Positions 17,640-25,931 of a stretch of 64,000 bases of DNA are shown here, in pieces. Position numbers and translations under genes: made by a program. Where the stretch lies: positions 867,681-931,680 of the forward strand of contig NZ_JH815204.1 in the NCBI RefSeq assembly GCF_000296465.1, read 5' to 3'. Position 1 is the first letter of the stretch, and every line of letters starts with the position of its first letter. The notes under the pieces were generated by a model. That model saw only the letters and a list, made by a program, of their open reading frames with translations, did not search any database and was not told where the DNA came from. This stretch comes from Barnesiella intestinihominis YIT 11860. Lineage in GTDB: Bacteria > Bacteroidota > Bacteroidia > Bacteroidales > Barnesiellaceae.

Positions 17640-19394
17640 TTAATTAACGACAATTTTTATATGTTCCACCATATAAAATCCCGGTAAAAGAGTTAAATAA
17701 ACAGGCGAATTTGGCAATACCGATACTTTATGTACCAATACTCCCGATAGATTCCACACACTTACTTCACAAGGCTTTTCACTCTTCAATGTAATCTCCC
17801 TACCCATACAGGAAACTTTCAATCCGCTTCCCGATATATCCGCACGTTCTTCGATTCCAGATTCATTTCCGGCAGTAACCGTATATTTTTCCAAAACAGA
17901 CATCTGCGGACGATCCACGGTATAATTATTAGAAGGCTGTACAGCCAATTTATAATCACCCCAACGAGGGCCTGCCGACCAATAGGTTCCCGGCACACCG
18001 TTATCCCGCAAATAGATCAACAGATTTTCCAGTGTCTCCAACCAACGAGGATCATCGTCGGGAACTCCATATTCACCCAACAACCCTCGCTTATTATATC
18101 GCTTCAACCACTCCACGAAATACTTTGCACGCTCAACACCCGTATTAGCCGTAACACCATCGGCATCATAAGAATTTAAATATTGACCGGAATAATCCTT
18201 ATCAAAATAAAGATGTGCCTGAAATATGAGATTATCCGACGGATCTACCAATGTCCTAAGATTATCGCTATACTCGACCCAAAAACGTGCAGAACTGAAT
18301 GAATCGCCGCATACGATAATAGGAGTTTCCGTATCTACTTCTCGAATAGCATCGATAACTACCTGAGCTATATTCACCCAGGGAGCCGAAGGATGCATAG
18401 AATAAGGCTCGTTCATAATATCGTATCCCCAAATATTATTATAATCCTTGAACTCCTGCGCCAATTTTCTCCACACATCGGCCAAATGTTCGGCAGTAAG
18501 GTTGGACGACTCCCCTATTAACGTATAGGTTTTCCCACCATCGAACGAATAACGAGCAAAGTTATGTAGATCGAGAATTACAGGCATACCTCTATTCTCG
18601 GCAGCCTGAACAAAAGTTTTCATTTTAGACAACTCCGTTGCATCCAAAGGTCCGTTCATTACACGTTGGATACGTTCCCAACGAAATGGAAAACGGATAA
18701 GGTTCAATCCCTTCCCCTTAAAATAATCGAGGTCCTTATACGTTGGATACCCATAATGAGTACCATCTACCCCGGGATAAATACCGCCGAACTCTGCCCC
18801 CGATAAATTCACTCCAAAATAATTTTGAGTTCCGTCCCCTACATACTCTGCCTTTTCAATCAGCTCGATATTGTCTATAATATAGATAAATTTCTGACGC
18901 CCTACTTTCATCAATAAGCTCAACTCATCTGTATGTTCACCGGCAAGCCAAGCCGAAAGAATCGTTTCGTCCAACCAGAATTCAAGCGTTATCCATGTAT
19001 TTAACTCACCGGTTTGCCAAGAAGCCGAACCCGGCCAGCATTTATTTCCCACATTATCTTGTACACCCAAATCACACCCTACCCAATGTATATTCTCGCC
19101 ACACGCATCGATAACAGCCAATTGTAACCGCACACCCATATAGTCCGTCAAAACCTTACCATTAGGCAAGGTAAACGGAATCGAAGTCGCTGCAAATTCA
19201 CTGCTACTTACCTTCAAAACCTTCGACGAAGAATTATTTACATCTTTCAAAGGATTATCAATCCATTCGCAAACCCCGCCCCATGCATTACCGGCTCCAC
19301 CGAGCCCCGATTCAAAATCATTGACTAAAAACTTATCATTAGCACTTGCAATCAATACGAAAAATAAGAATACAGATGATAGCAATTTTCTCAT
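17640..19394 (-). CDS. Secreted GH5 (subfamily 5-like) endo-glycanase with N-terminal beta-sandwich module
   Basis: Predicted protein of 584 residues. A signal peptide (MRKLLSSVFLFFVLIASAND) is followed by a beta-sandwich module (about 21-185) shared with the next gene. The GH5 TIM barrel (about 190-500) starts FGVNLSGAEFGGIYPGVDGTHYG and contains LNLIRFPFRWERIQ, VILDLHNFARY, the acid/base Glu329 in DIMNEP and the nucleophile Glu441 in GEYGVP. A C-terminal sorting-like tail (SVWNLSGVLV, GFYMVEHIKIVVN) ends it. GH5 members of this type cleave beta-1,4-glucan or related beta-linked backbones; glucan versus glucomannan cannot be settled here. The catalytic domain is very close to that at 62623-63717. 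Confidence 0.88.
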   Translation of the reverse strand: MRKLLSSVFLFFVLIASANDKFLVNDFESGLGGAGNAWGGVCEWIDNPLKDVNNSSSKVLKVSSSEFAATSIPFTLPNGKVLTDYMGVRLQLAVIDACGENIHWVGCDLGVQDNVGNKCWPGSASWQTGELNTWITLEFWLDETILSAWLAGEHTDELSLLMKVGRQKFIYIIDNIELIEKAEYVGDGTQNYFGVNLSGAEFGGIYPGVDGTHYGYPTYKDLDYFKGKGLNLIRFPFRWERIQRVMNGPLDATELSKMKTFVQAAENRGMPVILDLHNFARYSFDGGKTYTLIGESSNLTAEHLADVWRKLAQEFKDYNNIWGYDIMNEPYSMHPSAPWVNIAQVVIDAIREVDTETPIIVCGDSFSSARFWVEYSDNLRTLVDPSDNLIFQAHLYFDKDYSGQYLNSYDADGVTANTGVERAKYFVEWLKRYNKRGLLGEYGVPDDDPRWLETLENLLIYLRDNGVPGTYWSAGPRWGDYKLAVQPSNNYTVDRPQMSVLEKYTVTAGNESGIEERADISGSGLKVSCMGREITLKSEKPCEVSVWNLSGVLVHKVSVLPNSPVYLTLLPGFYMVEHIKIVVN

Positions 19395-19504
19395 GGTATA
19401 TTCCTTTCTACTAAAACTTTTACAAAGGAAGTTTTTGATTCAGGCAAATACTACATCTTTTTTATCCTATACTGACACTTTAACCAATCGACCCTCAAAT
19501 AATA

Positions 19505-19545
19505 AAGAAGGTGCACCGCTAAGCGGCACACCTTCTTTGTCTTTT
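19505..19545. terminator. Hairpin terminator at the end of the sus operon
   Basis: The stem AAGAAGGTG/CACCTTCTT with an inner ACCGCT/AGCGGC pairing lies between the truncated oxidoreductase gene (ending 19558) and the GH5 gene (starting 19394). The better T run is on the plus strand, but the minus side is also T-rich, so it probably ends or attenuates the long minus-strand operon. Confidence 0.65.
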
Positions 19546-19557
19546 TTATTATTCTTA

Positions 19558-20142
19558 TTATTCCAGACAAACAGCACTCTCTATCGGATATGAAGTTTTA
19601 TCTTTCAACCCGCTCAAAAAAGACAAAAAATCTTTTATACGAGCAATCATATTGTTTACTCCCAACGAGCTACGCCCGACCTGTACTACACCAGACATTC
19701 TATGTGTTGCATCGACAAGAGGCTGTATCTCTTCCGGCGATAAACACTGGGATATCTCGATATAAATATTTTTATCATACTCACAAGCCTTCAAAAAGAA
19801 CTTGTCTTGTTCCTCTTTCGATACAGCGATAAGTACAATATCCAAATCTCTCCGGTCTAGCATTTTGCAATAATCATTATATAACAAAGGAGCCTTATCT
19901 TGAATCGATGTAATTTCTCTTTCCGCACTCTCTGCCAAAGTAGTCTTTTCGTCGAATACAGCCACACATCTAGCTTCACCGGTTGATATAAAAGTCTTCA
20001 AAACATTTACACCGATGGAATCGCAACCCACTAACCCGATATTGTAAATCGCCATAGGAGAAATATCATCTATACCTTGCGCCCGAAGCGAAACATTACC
20101 CGTTAAAAGCAAAAGCAAACAACAGAAACTTTTATACCCCAT
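19558..20142 (-). CDS. Truncated, degenerate Gfo/Idh/MocA-like protein with signal peptide
   Basis: Predicted protein of 194 residues with an apparent signal peptide (MGYKSFCCLLLLLTGNVSLRAQ). Residues 34-170 align by pattern with the Rossmann domain of Gfo/Idh/MocA oxidoreductases: YNIGLVGCDSIGVNVL, RCVAVFDEKTTLAE, YNDYCKMLDRRDLDIVLIAVSKEEQ, NIYIEISQCLSPEE and GVVQVGRSS. The nucleotide-binding loop is altered, and the conserved EKP motif with its catalytic Lys reads EIS. The whole C-terminal substrate domain (about 200 residues) is absent although the reading frame is intact. It is the last gene of the operon, 14 bases after the FAD oxidoreductase gene. It is either a decaying remnant or a small non-catalytic exported protein. 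Confidence 0.65.
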   Translation of the reverse strand: MGYKSFCCLLLLLTGNVSLRAQGIDDISPMAIYNIGLVGCDSIGVNVLKTFISTGEARCVAVFDEKTTLAESAEREITSIQDKAPLLYNDYCKMLDRRDLDIVLIAVSKEEQDKFFLKACEYDKNIYIEISQCLSPEEIQPLVDATHRMSGVVQVGRSSLGVNNMIARIKDFLSFLSGLKDKTSYPIESAVCLE

Positions 20143-20156
20143 AATACCGTATAAAT

Positions 20157-22016
20157 TTATCTGATCAAATCATAAACGGCTTGAAGAATATCTCGACGAG
20201 ATTTCCCTTTAAATTTTTCTATCGTTATACCCGACATCGTGCTCCAAGATTTAGCCGTATCCCTATCCATAGGTCCGTCCAAATCGGCGACCCAATCGGT
20301 TATATACCCTCGAAGTCCCATATATTGAACCATCTCGAAATCTGGACTATCGACGGTTATATCCTTAAAATACATTAAGGTAGTTTTTTCTTTTAGCAAC
20401 TCCGCTTGAATATCCTCTATATCGAGCTCTTTCACCGATTTATTCTGCTCAATCGCAAGAGCGGCAGCTATACCCGCAGCCTGTCCCAATGCCATCCAAC
20501 AAGGCTCCATACGCAAAGTAGAAAAGCCTACATGAGTAGCAGAAGCAGGTACTGGAATCAACAAATTATTGACTTTTTTCGGCAGAATCACGCCAAAAGG
20601 AACCGTATAGACCGACGCTTGATAGTTAAAGAATCCGTCCAAAGCAATCTTACCTTTCTCCCGTTTATGAACAGCATGTGAATCAAGAGCATAATGACTA
20701 GCAGTAATGCTATTGCTATACAAAGGGGGACGTTTCCCTTTCGCCACGGGATAAGCATCATTCGCTGTAAAAAAATGTTCTCCATGTAAACGACGCCCCT
20801 CTCTCACATAAACTTGTCTCGGGAAATTGCCATTATCGATATACTCGTCTTTTGCCAGTCCCCATTCTCTAACATTATCTCGAAAAGCTTTCGGAAGTGC
20901 TTCATCATTTTGGGCAAACCACAATAATCCTAACGTATACTCTTTCAATCTTTGAGCAAATCTATCTCGCCATTGCCAATTTTCTTCGGGCCATTGCCAA
21001 TTTTCTTCGGGTAAATCTGTCGAGATTAGAGCTAAATGCTGGTTATTTGCATCCGTTTTTCCGTTAGGTAAATCAACCATATTCGTAATTTTCGCTATTC
21101 CCCAAGGATCGCCCGGTATTTGTGTAGTTCCTCCATTTTCGATATGTCTTCGGTTAGCTACCTGCATCTCAGGAGTAACACTCAACATCTCTACTCCGGC
21201 GAATGTACCTGTATAAACGTCCTCTACCAAAGAAAGGTATTCCTTACGATTATATCTCTTAGGCTTCTCTGGCAAAATACGATTAGATGGATCATTCGTC
21301 AAACAAAGGCGATAATTATATGCCTGAATATTTCCATCGCCTTCATTAGTCGTTCCTTCTAATTCAGGGCCCAACCACAATTTATAAAGACGCCCTGCTC
21401 CTATTTCATTATATTCGTCCTTACCTTCGCGGCCTATCGAATACGGAACTCCTGCCGCTGCTCCTAAATCACCTTCATAAGTCGCATCTATAAACACTTT
21501 ACCACTATACTGTTCCCATTTCTTGGTATCCCTGTTGTATATTCTGATACATTGAATCTCAGCACCGTCCATCGCAACATTCTTCGTTTCGGAATCGAAT
21601 TGGCGCATGGTCAAAACAGTAATATTCTTTCTCTCCGGTTCAAGCATCTTTTCAAAAACCAAAGCCGCTACATGAGGCTCAAAATGATACCCATCGCTAC
21701 AAACCTTCACCTGTTCGGAGTCTTTCCCGTATTTTTCTATATAATAATCCAGTACATGATTCACAAACTCTCGGAACAAACCGGTAGTAGCTCCCCGCGT
21801 CGCAATATCGGTAGCCCCCAATCCATTAGCGGGAAGCCCTCCAATATGTGCCGAACGTTCTAAAACCACCACTTTTTTCCCTTCTCTCGATGCTGCGATA
21901 GCAGACATAATTCCCCCCGGAGTTCCACCTACCACGACCACATCGTAATAATTGTTTTGGGCAAACAAGATAATCGGAAAGAATATAAACAAAATTTTCA
22001 ACAGTACCTTTTTCAT
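20157..22016 (-). CDS. Secreted FAD-dependent oxidoreductase (PF12831-like)
   Basis: Predicted protein of 619 residues with a signal peptide (MKKVLLKILFIFFPIILFAQ). The dinucleotide-binding motif VVVVGGTPGGIMSAIAASREGKKVVVLE is followed by GGLPANGLGATD, and VFIDATYEGDLGAAAGVPYSIGRE and FSTLRMEPCWMALGQAAGIAAALA complete the FAD_oxidored fold. Homologues are often annotated as xanthan lyase or FAD-dependent oxidoreductase in polysaccharide loci; their reaction is generally not established. ATG 22016 was chosen because it begins the signal peptide and lies just after the upstream stop (22018); the frame extends to 22040 with overlap. An in-frame 21-bp tandem duplication encodes PEENWQW twice. 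Confidence 0.8.
   Translation of the reverse strand: MKKVLLKILFIFFPIILFAQNNYYDVVVVGGTPGGIMSAIAASREGKKVVVLERSAHIGGLPANGLGATDIATRGATTGLFREFVNHVLDYYIEKYGKDSEQVKVCSDGYHFEPHVAALVFEKMLEPERKNITVLTMRQFDSETKNVAMDGAEIQCIRIYNRDTKKWEQYSGKVFIDATYEGDLGAAAGVPYSIGREGKDEYNEIGAGRLYKLWLGPELEGTTNEGDGNIQAYNYRLCLTNDPSNRILPEKPKRYNRKEYLSLVEDVYTGTFAGVEMLSVTPEMQVANRRHIENGGTTQIPGDPWGIAKITNMVDLPNGKTDANNQHLALISTDLPEENWQWPEENWQWRDRFAQRLKEYTLGLLWFAQNDEALPKAFRDNVREWGLAKDEYIDNGNFPRQVYVREGRRLHGEHFFTANDAYPVAKGKRPPLYSNSITASHYALDSHAVHKREKGKIALDGFFNYQASVYTVPFGVILPKKVNNLLIPVPASATHVGFSTLRMEPCWMALGQAAGIAAALAIEQNKSVKELDIEDIQAELLKEKTTLMYFKDITVDSPDFEMVQYMGLRGYITDWVADLDGPMDRDTAKSWSTMSGITIEKFKGKSRRDILQAVYDLIR
20971..21011. repeat. 21-bp in-frame tandem duplication
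   Basis: The 20-base string CATTGCCAATTTTCTTCGGG appears at 20971-20990 and again at 20992-21011, a period of 21. On the minus strand it adds one extra PEENWQW heptad to the FAD oxidoreductase without changing frame. Confidence 0.95.
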
Positions 22017-22017
22017 T

Positions 22018-23658
22018 TCAATATTGCTCTTTGGGTTCATACAAGTTTTTCAAATCGTCCATATCGAATCCACTCACAGTCAAAACAGACATGGATAACG
22101 GTAAATGTGCCATACCATCAATGATAGGTATCTCTATGGTACGACCAAATATATCAACCCCAGTCAATGACTTCGTATACTTTACCGGGATAAGTTCCTC
22201 TTTTTCATCAGCCTCTCTCCAAATACTCAGTACAGGGGCTCCGCTCTCTTTTTCATTCTCGTAAATAAAACCATAAGTTTTGCGATCTTTTGCTAAGTAC
22301 TTTCCTATCGGCTTCAAATATCGATAGTTATTAACCATATTGGCGAATGCTACCGCTGCCGGCTTAACAGTCAACATAGTATTATATCGAAGTATACCGA
22401 ATCCCGACTCTGGATGATGAACGCCGAAAGGCTCTTCCACCAATTCATACCAAAACATTTTTCCCGCCCCAAAATAAAGCTGTACCAAATAATTACGTAC
22501 CAAATACTGGGCCTGTTGATATTCCGTTACAGGTGGGAAATGACGACGTATACTATCGGGAAGATAAGTTGTCCACCCGGTTTCGGTTACCCAAATCTCG
22601 GTCGGGATATTCCGTTTTTTAAGCATCTCTTTCTGCATTTTATAAAAGCCATCATAGAATGGAGATGTTTCGGGATATTTCCTCCACAATATATATGGGT
22701 GTATCGCTGTAAAATCGATATGATTGGCGACATCTTCCCGATTGTCGTCGAAATATTCGATCCACTCTTCCTCTCCGGGCCAAATCAATTTTATATCCCC
22801 GTTTACCGCTTTAATAGAATCATGCATCTGTTTCACCAGATCGGTAAAAGGGACACCCCAACCCTGCGGACGCCATTTCTGTCCTTGCGGATGGGGCCAT
22901 CGTTTATTCCACCCTGCAAAATTACTAGGCTCGTTTTGCGACTCATAAACAAGAATACGATTCTCATTCATCTCGACATATTTTTTGATATTCGTCACAT
23001 CTTCGTCCCAACGCCAGATACCATTTTCATCTTGCCAGCCATGATTGGCATCCACATAGTCTAAAATAGGCAACCAACAAATATTGTGACGGTCTAAATA
23101 ATCGATAAAAGGATCGGGCGTATTTCTCGCAGTACCGATAAAATCTTTCCATCTCGCAACATCTCTGACCCAAGCAATACCCAATGCTTGCTGAATCTCG
23201 GCCACCCGCCAGTCTCCATAACGAGCATAATGAGCTCCTACGCCAAACGGAGAATCGTAATCTTTCTTCGTAAGGGTCACATCGGGTATCACGCCAAAAC
23301 CTTCCTGTTTCGAGAATATGACTTTATCTCCGTGTAAAAAACTTACGCTCAAATAATAATAGCCCAATTCCGAGAACTGGAACGGAACGTAATAATACCG
23401 TTCGAAAGGACTCGACAGCGTGTACGTTTTCTTATAACCAATCGGTTTTTTATCGATATCCACTATCTCGACCACAACCTTATAGGTAATATCGTTATTT
23501 GCTTTTATAACCTTACAAACTGAATTCCCAGACTCGTTTTTATGATAAACAGCACCTAACTTATTAAATGTAATATCTATAATATTCTCCTGAGATTTCC
23601 CGAAAACTACTGTCACAGCTAAAAAAAACATCGTGACAAATCCAATTATTCTTCTCAT
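22018..23658 (-). CDS. Secreted clan GH-A glycoside hydrolase with N-terminal beta-sandwich
   Basis: Predicted protein of 546 residues with a signal peptide (MRRIIGFVTMFFLAVTVVFG). Residues about 25-125 are a beta-rich domain; residues 135-470 are a TIM barrel of the GH39/GH5 type. VYESQNEPSNFAGWN supplies the likely acid/base Glu243, and EIWVTETGW the likely nucleophile Glu359; DFTAIHPYILW is a typical strand motif between them. I cannot place it in a numbered GH family with confidence. It sits 17 bases from the GH92 gene and 1 base from the FAD oxidoreductase gene, so it is operonic. The context suggests trimming of the same alpha-mannose-containing glycan, but the substrate is unknown. Confidence 0.72.
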   Translation of the reverse strand: MRRIIGFVTMFFLAVTVVFGKSQENIIDITFNKLGAVYHKNESGNSVCKVIKANNDITYKVVVEIVDIDKKPIGYKKTYTLSSPFERYYYVPFQFSELGYYYLSVSFLHGDKVIFSKQEGFGVIPDVTLTKKDYDSPFGVGAHYARYGDWRVAEIQQALGIAWVRDVARWKDFIGTARNTPDPFIDYLDRHNICWLPILDYVDANHGWQDENGIWRWDEDVTNIKKYVEMNENRILVYESQNEPSNFAGWNKRWPHPQGQKWRPQGWGVPFTDLVKQMHDSIKAVNGDIKLIWPGEEEWIEYFDDNREDVANHIDFTAIHPYILWRKYPETSPFYDGFYKMQKEMLKKRNIPTEIWVTETGWTTYLPDSIRRHFPPVTEYQQAQYLVRNYLVQLYFGAGKMFWYELVEEPFGVHHPESGFGILRYNTMLTVKPAAVAFANMVNNYRYLKPIGKYLAKDRKTYGFIYENEKESGAPVLSIWREADEKEELIPVKYTKSLTGVDIFGRTIEIPIIDGMAHLPLSMSVLTVSGFDMDDLKNLYEPKEQY

Positions 23659-23675
23659 ACGGCAACATTATTATA

Positions 23676-25889
23676 TTACTTCAACACTCTTTTCACCGGT
23701 TCATCGGTCATTGTAAATACCAAATGACCTCCACTCATTATATCCTCATGCTTGATCGTCAACCCTCTCACCGGCTTTCCATTCAATTCGACCGATTTGA
23801 CATATTTATTCTTTCTGGAAAGATTCTTCGCCTCTACGACAAATGCTCTGTCTTCCGTCAACTGAATGGATATTTTATCCATTTGTGGAGCTCCTAAAAC
23901 ATACTCTCCACTAATCGGATCTACCGGATAAAATCCCATCGAAGAAAAAATATACCATGCAGACATCTGTCCACAATCGTCGTTTCCACACAAACCATCG
24001 GGTTTTGGTTTATAGAATCGTTCGAATATCTCTGGTATCAACTCTTGGGTTTTCCACGGTTGATCCACGTAATTATACAAATAAACGACATGATGACTCG
24101 GCTCATTCCCATGTGCATACTGCCCGATAAATCCACTGACGTCCGAGACAAAGCCTGTATTCTCGGCTATCGTATCCAACATAAACAACGAGTCCAATTT
24201 CATAGCAAAAGATTCCTTTCCACCCATTAAATCAATTAAACCCGCCACATCGTGTTGCACATGCCAAGTATATTGCCATGCGTTACCTTCGGTATAATCC
24301 CCACCGCAGCTGGCTGCATGAGACAACAAAAACGGATTAAACGGAAAACGCCATTTTCCTTTCGAGTCCTTTCCTCTCATCAACTTCGTGCCGGGATCAA
24401 ATAACGATTTATATGCACTGGCCCGTTTCATAAAAAACTCATAATCCTTATCCTTACCCATTGCTTTTGCCATTTGCGCAGCACAATAATCATCGTAGGC
24501 GGACTCTAATGTCCGGGATACCGATTCTACCGTAGTTATATCAAATGGATAATAACCATATTTATCATAAGTTTCCCAATCCGATTTTTTATGACTCACC
24601 GTCAACGAAGCCTTAATCGCATTATAGGCATCTTCTGGACTAAATCCTTTAAACCCTTTTAAATAGGCATCGACAACGACAGGAACCGCATGATTGGCTA
24701 TCATGCAATATGTCTCTTTATCCCATAACGTCCAAACCGGCAAATGCCCTTGTACCTTCTGATAATCCAACAAACTATTTATCATTCCGGGTACTCGTTT
24801 GGGGATCAAAATCGTATAAAGAGGGTGTGCAGCCCGATAGGTATCCCACAAAGAAAACGTCGAATAATATGTGCCTGATTTAGAAACGAACACACTGTCA
24901 TTAACACCTCTATACTTTCCATCTATATCGGCAATATCGTTAGGCTGAATATACAGATGATATAACGATGTATAAAAATTTGTTTTTTGCTCTTTCGTTC
25001 CTGACACAGAAACTTTCGACAACAATTCCCTCCATAAATCCTGACTCTCTTTTTTAACCGCTTCGAAATCCCAATCGGGACTCTCAGTTAACAAAGCACT
25101 TTGAGCCCCCTCGATACCAACTGTTGAAAGAGCGACTTTTATCTGTACCGATTCTCCCGATTCTAAATCAAACTCTAAAATCATTCGTTTGGCTTTCTCC
25201 CCTTCACGAGCTGGCAATATCTCCTTCACGGTATAAGGCTTATCGAACTTTACCACATAAAAGAAATGGCGTCGTACCCAATTTTTAACTTCTTGATGTC
25301 CGGTTATAGTCCAATTATCAGGCATATTCATGTCGGCATACAAAACATGTGTTTTCAAATGGTCCTGATTATACACGACTCCACTTTGCATATCCAACAA
25401 CATTCGTGCGGGCGCATCAGAATTATAAGTACATACATAATAAGTGGTACGCTGTGTCGCTGTCACCTCGACATCTATATCCGAATCGGTCAATTTCACC
25501 TTATAATATGCGGGTGATGCCGTTTGAGTCGCTTTATCATATGCACTTTTATATATGCCATTTTTCACATCTCCGCTAAAAGGGAATATCAATACATCTC
25601 CCAAATCGGGACAACCGGTTCCATTCAAATGATTTTGGGCAAATCCCATGATAGAATCGTCTGCAATATTAAATCCCGAACAGTATTTCCACTCATCGTT
25701 CCCTGTTTCTGGACTTGCTTGTATAAACCCAAATGGCACACATGCTCCGGGAAAAGTATGTCCATTATCGGCATTCCCTATAAACGGATTAACAAAAGAA
25801 AGCACGTCTTCATTTCCATCAGATGAAGAAATATTATTACATGCAGTAACCAACAAAACTCCTGATAATATCCACAATAAATTTCTCAT
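23676..25889 (-). CDS. GH92 exo-alpha-mannosidase, lipoprotein
   Basis: Predicted protein of 737 residues with a lipoprotein signal (LLWILSGVLLVTAC). GH92 landmarks are all present: FVNPFIGNADNGHTFPGACVPFGF at the N-terminus, GFAQNHLNGTGCPDLGD, then GNEPSHHVVYLYNYVDQPWKTQE (containing the general acid Glu) and GNDDCGQMSAWYIFSSMGFYPVDP (catalytic-base Asp region). GH92 enzymes are calcium-dependent inverting exo-alpha-mannosidases, active on alpha-1,2, 1,3, 1,4 or 1,6 linkages in N-glycans, fungal mannan or bacterial glycans. The linkage cannot be assigned here. It is part of the sus operon between two clan GH-A hydrolases. The lipid anchor suggests the periplasm or cell surface. Confidence 0.95.
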   Translation of the reverse strand: MRNLLWILSGVLLVTACNNISSSDGNEDVLSFVNPFIGNADNGHTFPGACVPFGFIQASPETGNDEWKYCSGFNIADDSIMGFAQNHLNGTGCPDLGDVLIFPFSGDVKNGIYKSAYDKATQTASPAYYKVKLTDSDIDVEVTATQRTTYYVCTYNSDAPARMLLDMQSGVVYNQDHLKTHVLYADMNMPDNWTITGHQEVKNWVRRHFFYVVKFDKPYTVKEILPAREGEKAKRMILEFDLESGESVQIKVALSTVGIEGAQSALLTESPDWDFEAVKKESQDLWRELLSKVSVSGTKEQKTNFYTSLYHLYIQPNDIADIDGKYRGVNDSVFVSKSGTYYSTFSLWDTYRAAHPLYTILIPKRVPGMINSLLDYQKVQGHLPVWTLWDKETYCMIANHAVPVVVDAYLKGFKGFSPEDAYNAIKASLTVSHKKSDWETYDKYGYYPFDITTVESVSRTLESAYDDYCAAQMAKAMGKDKDYEFFMKRASAYKSLFDPGTKLMRGKDSKGKWRFPFNPFLLSHAASCGGDYTEGNAWQYTWHVQHDVAGLIDLMGGKESFAMKLDSLFMLDTIAENTGFVSDVSGFIGQYAHGNEPSHHVVYLYNYVDQPWKTQELIPEIFERFYKPKPDGLCGNDDCGQMSAWYIFSSMGFYPVDPISGEYVLGAPQMDKISIQLTEDRAFVVEAKNLSRKNKYVKSVELNGKPVRGLTIKHEDIMSGGHLVFTMTDEPVKRVLK

Positions 25890-25931
25890 AATATAAGATA
25901 TCTAAAAAATTAGCAATTCAACCCGACAAGA

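Noticed and set aside
20157-22016. Polysaccharide (xanthan) lyase activity for the FAD oxidoreductase
   Set aside because: Such names are common in homologues, but the sequence shows an FAD-binding fold and no lyase motif.
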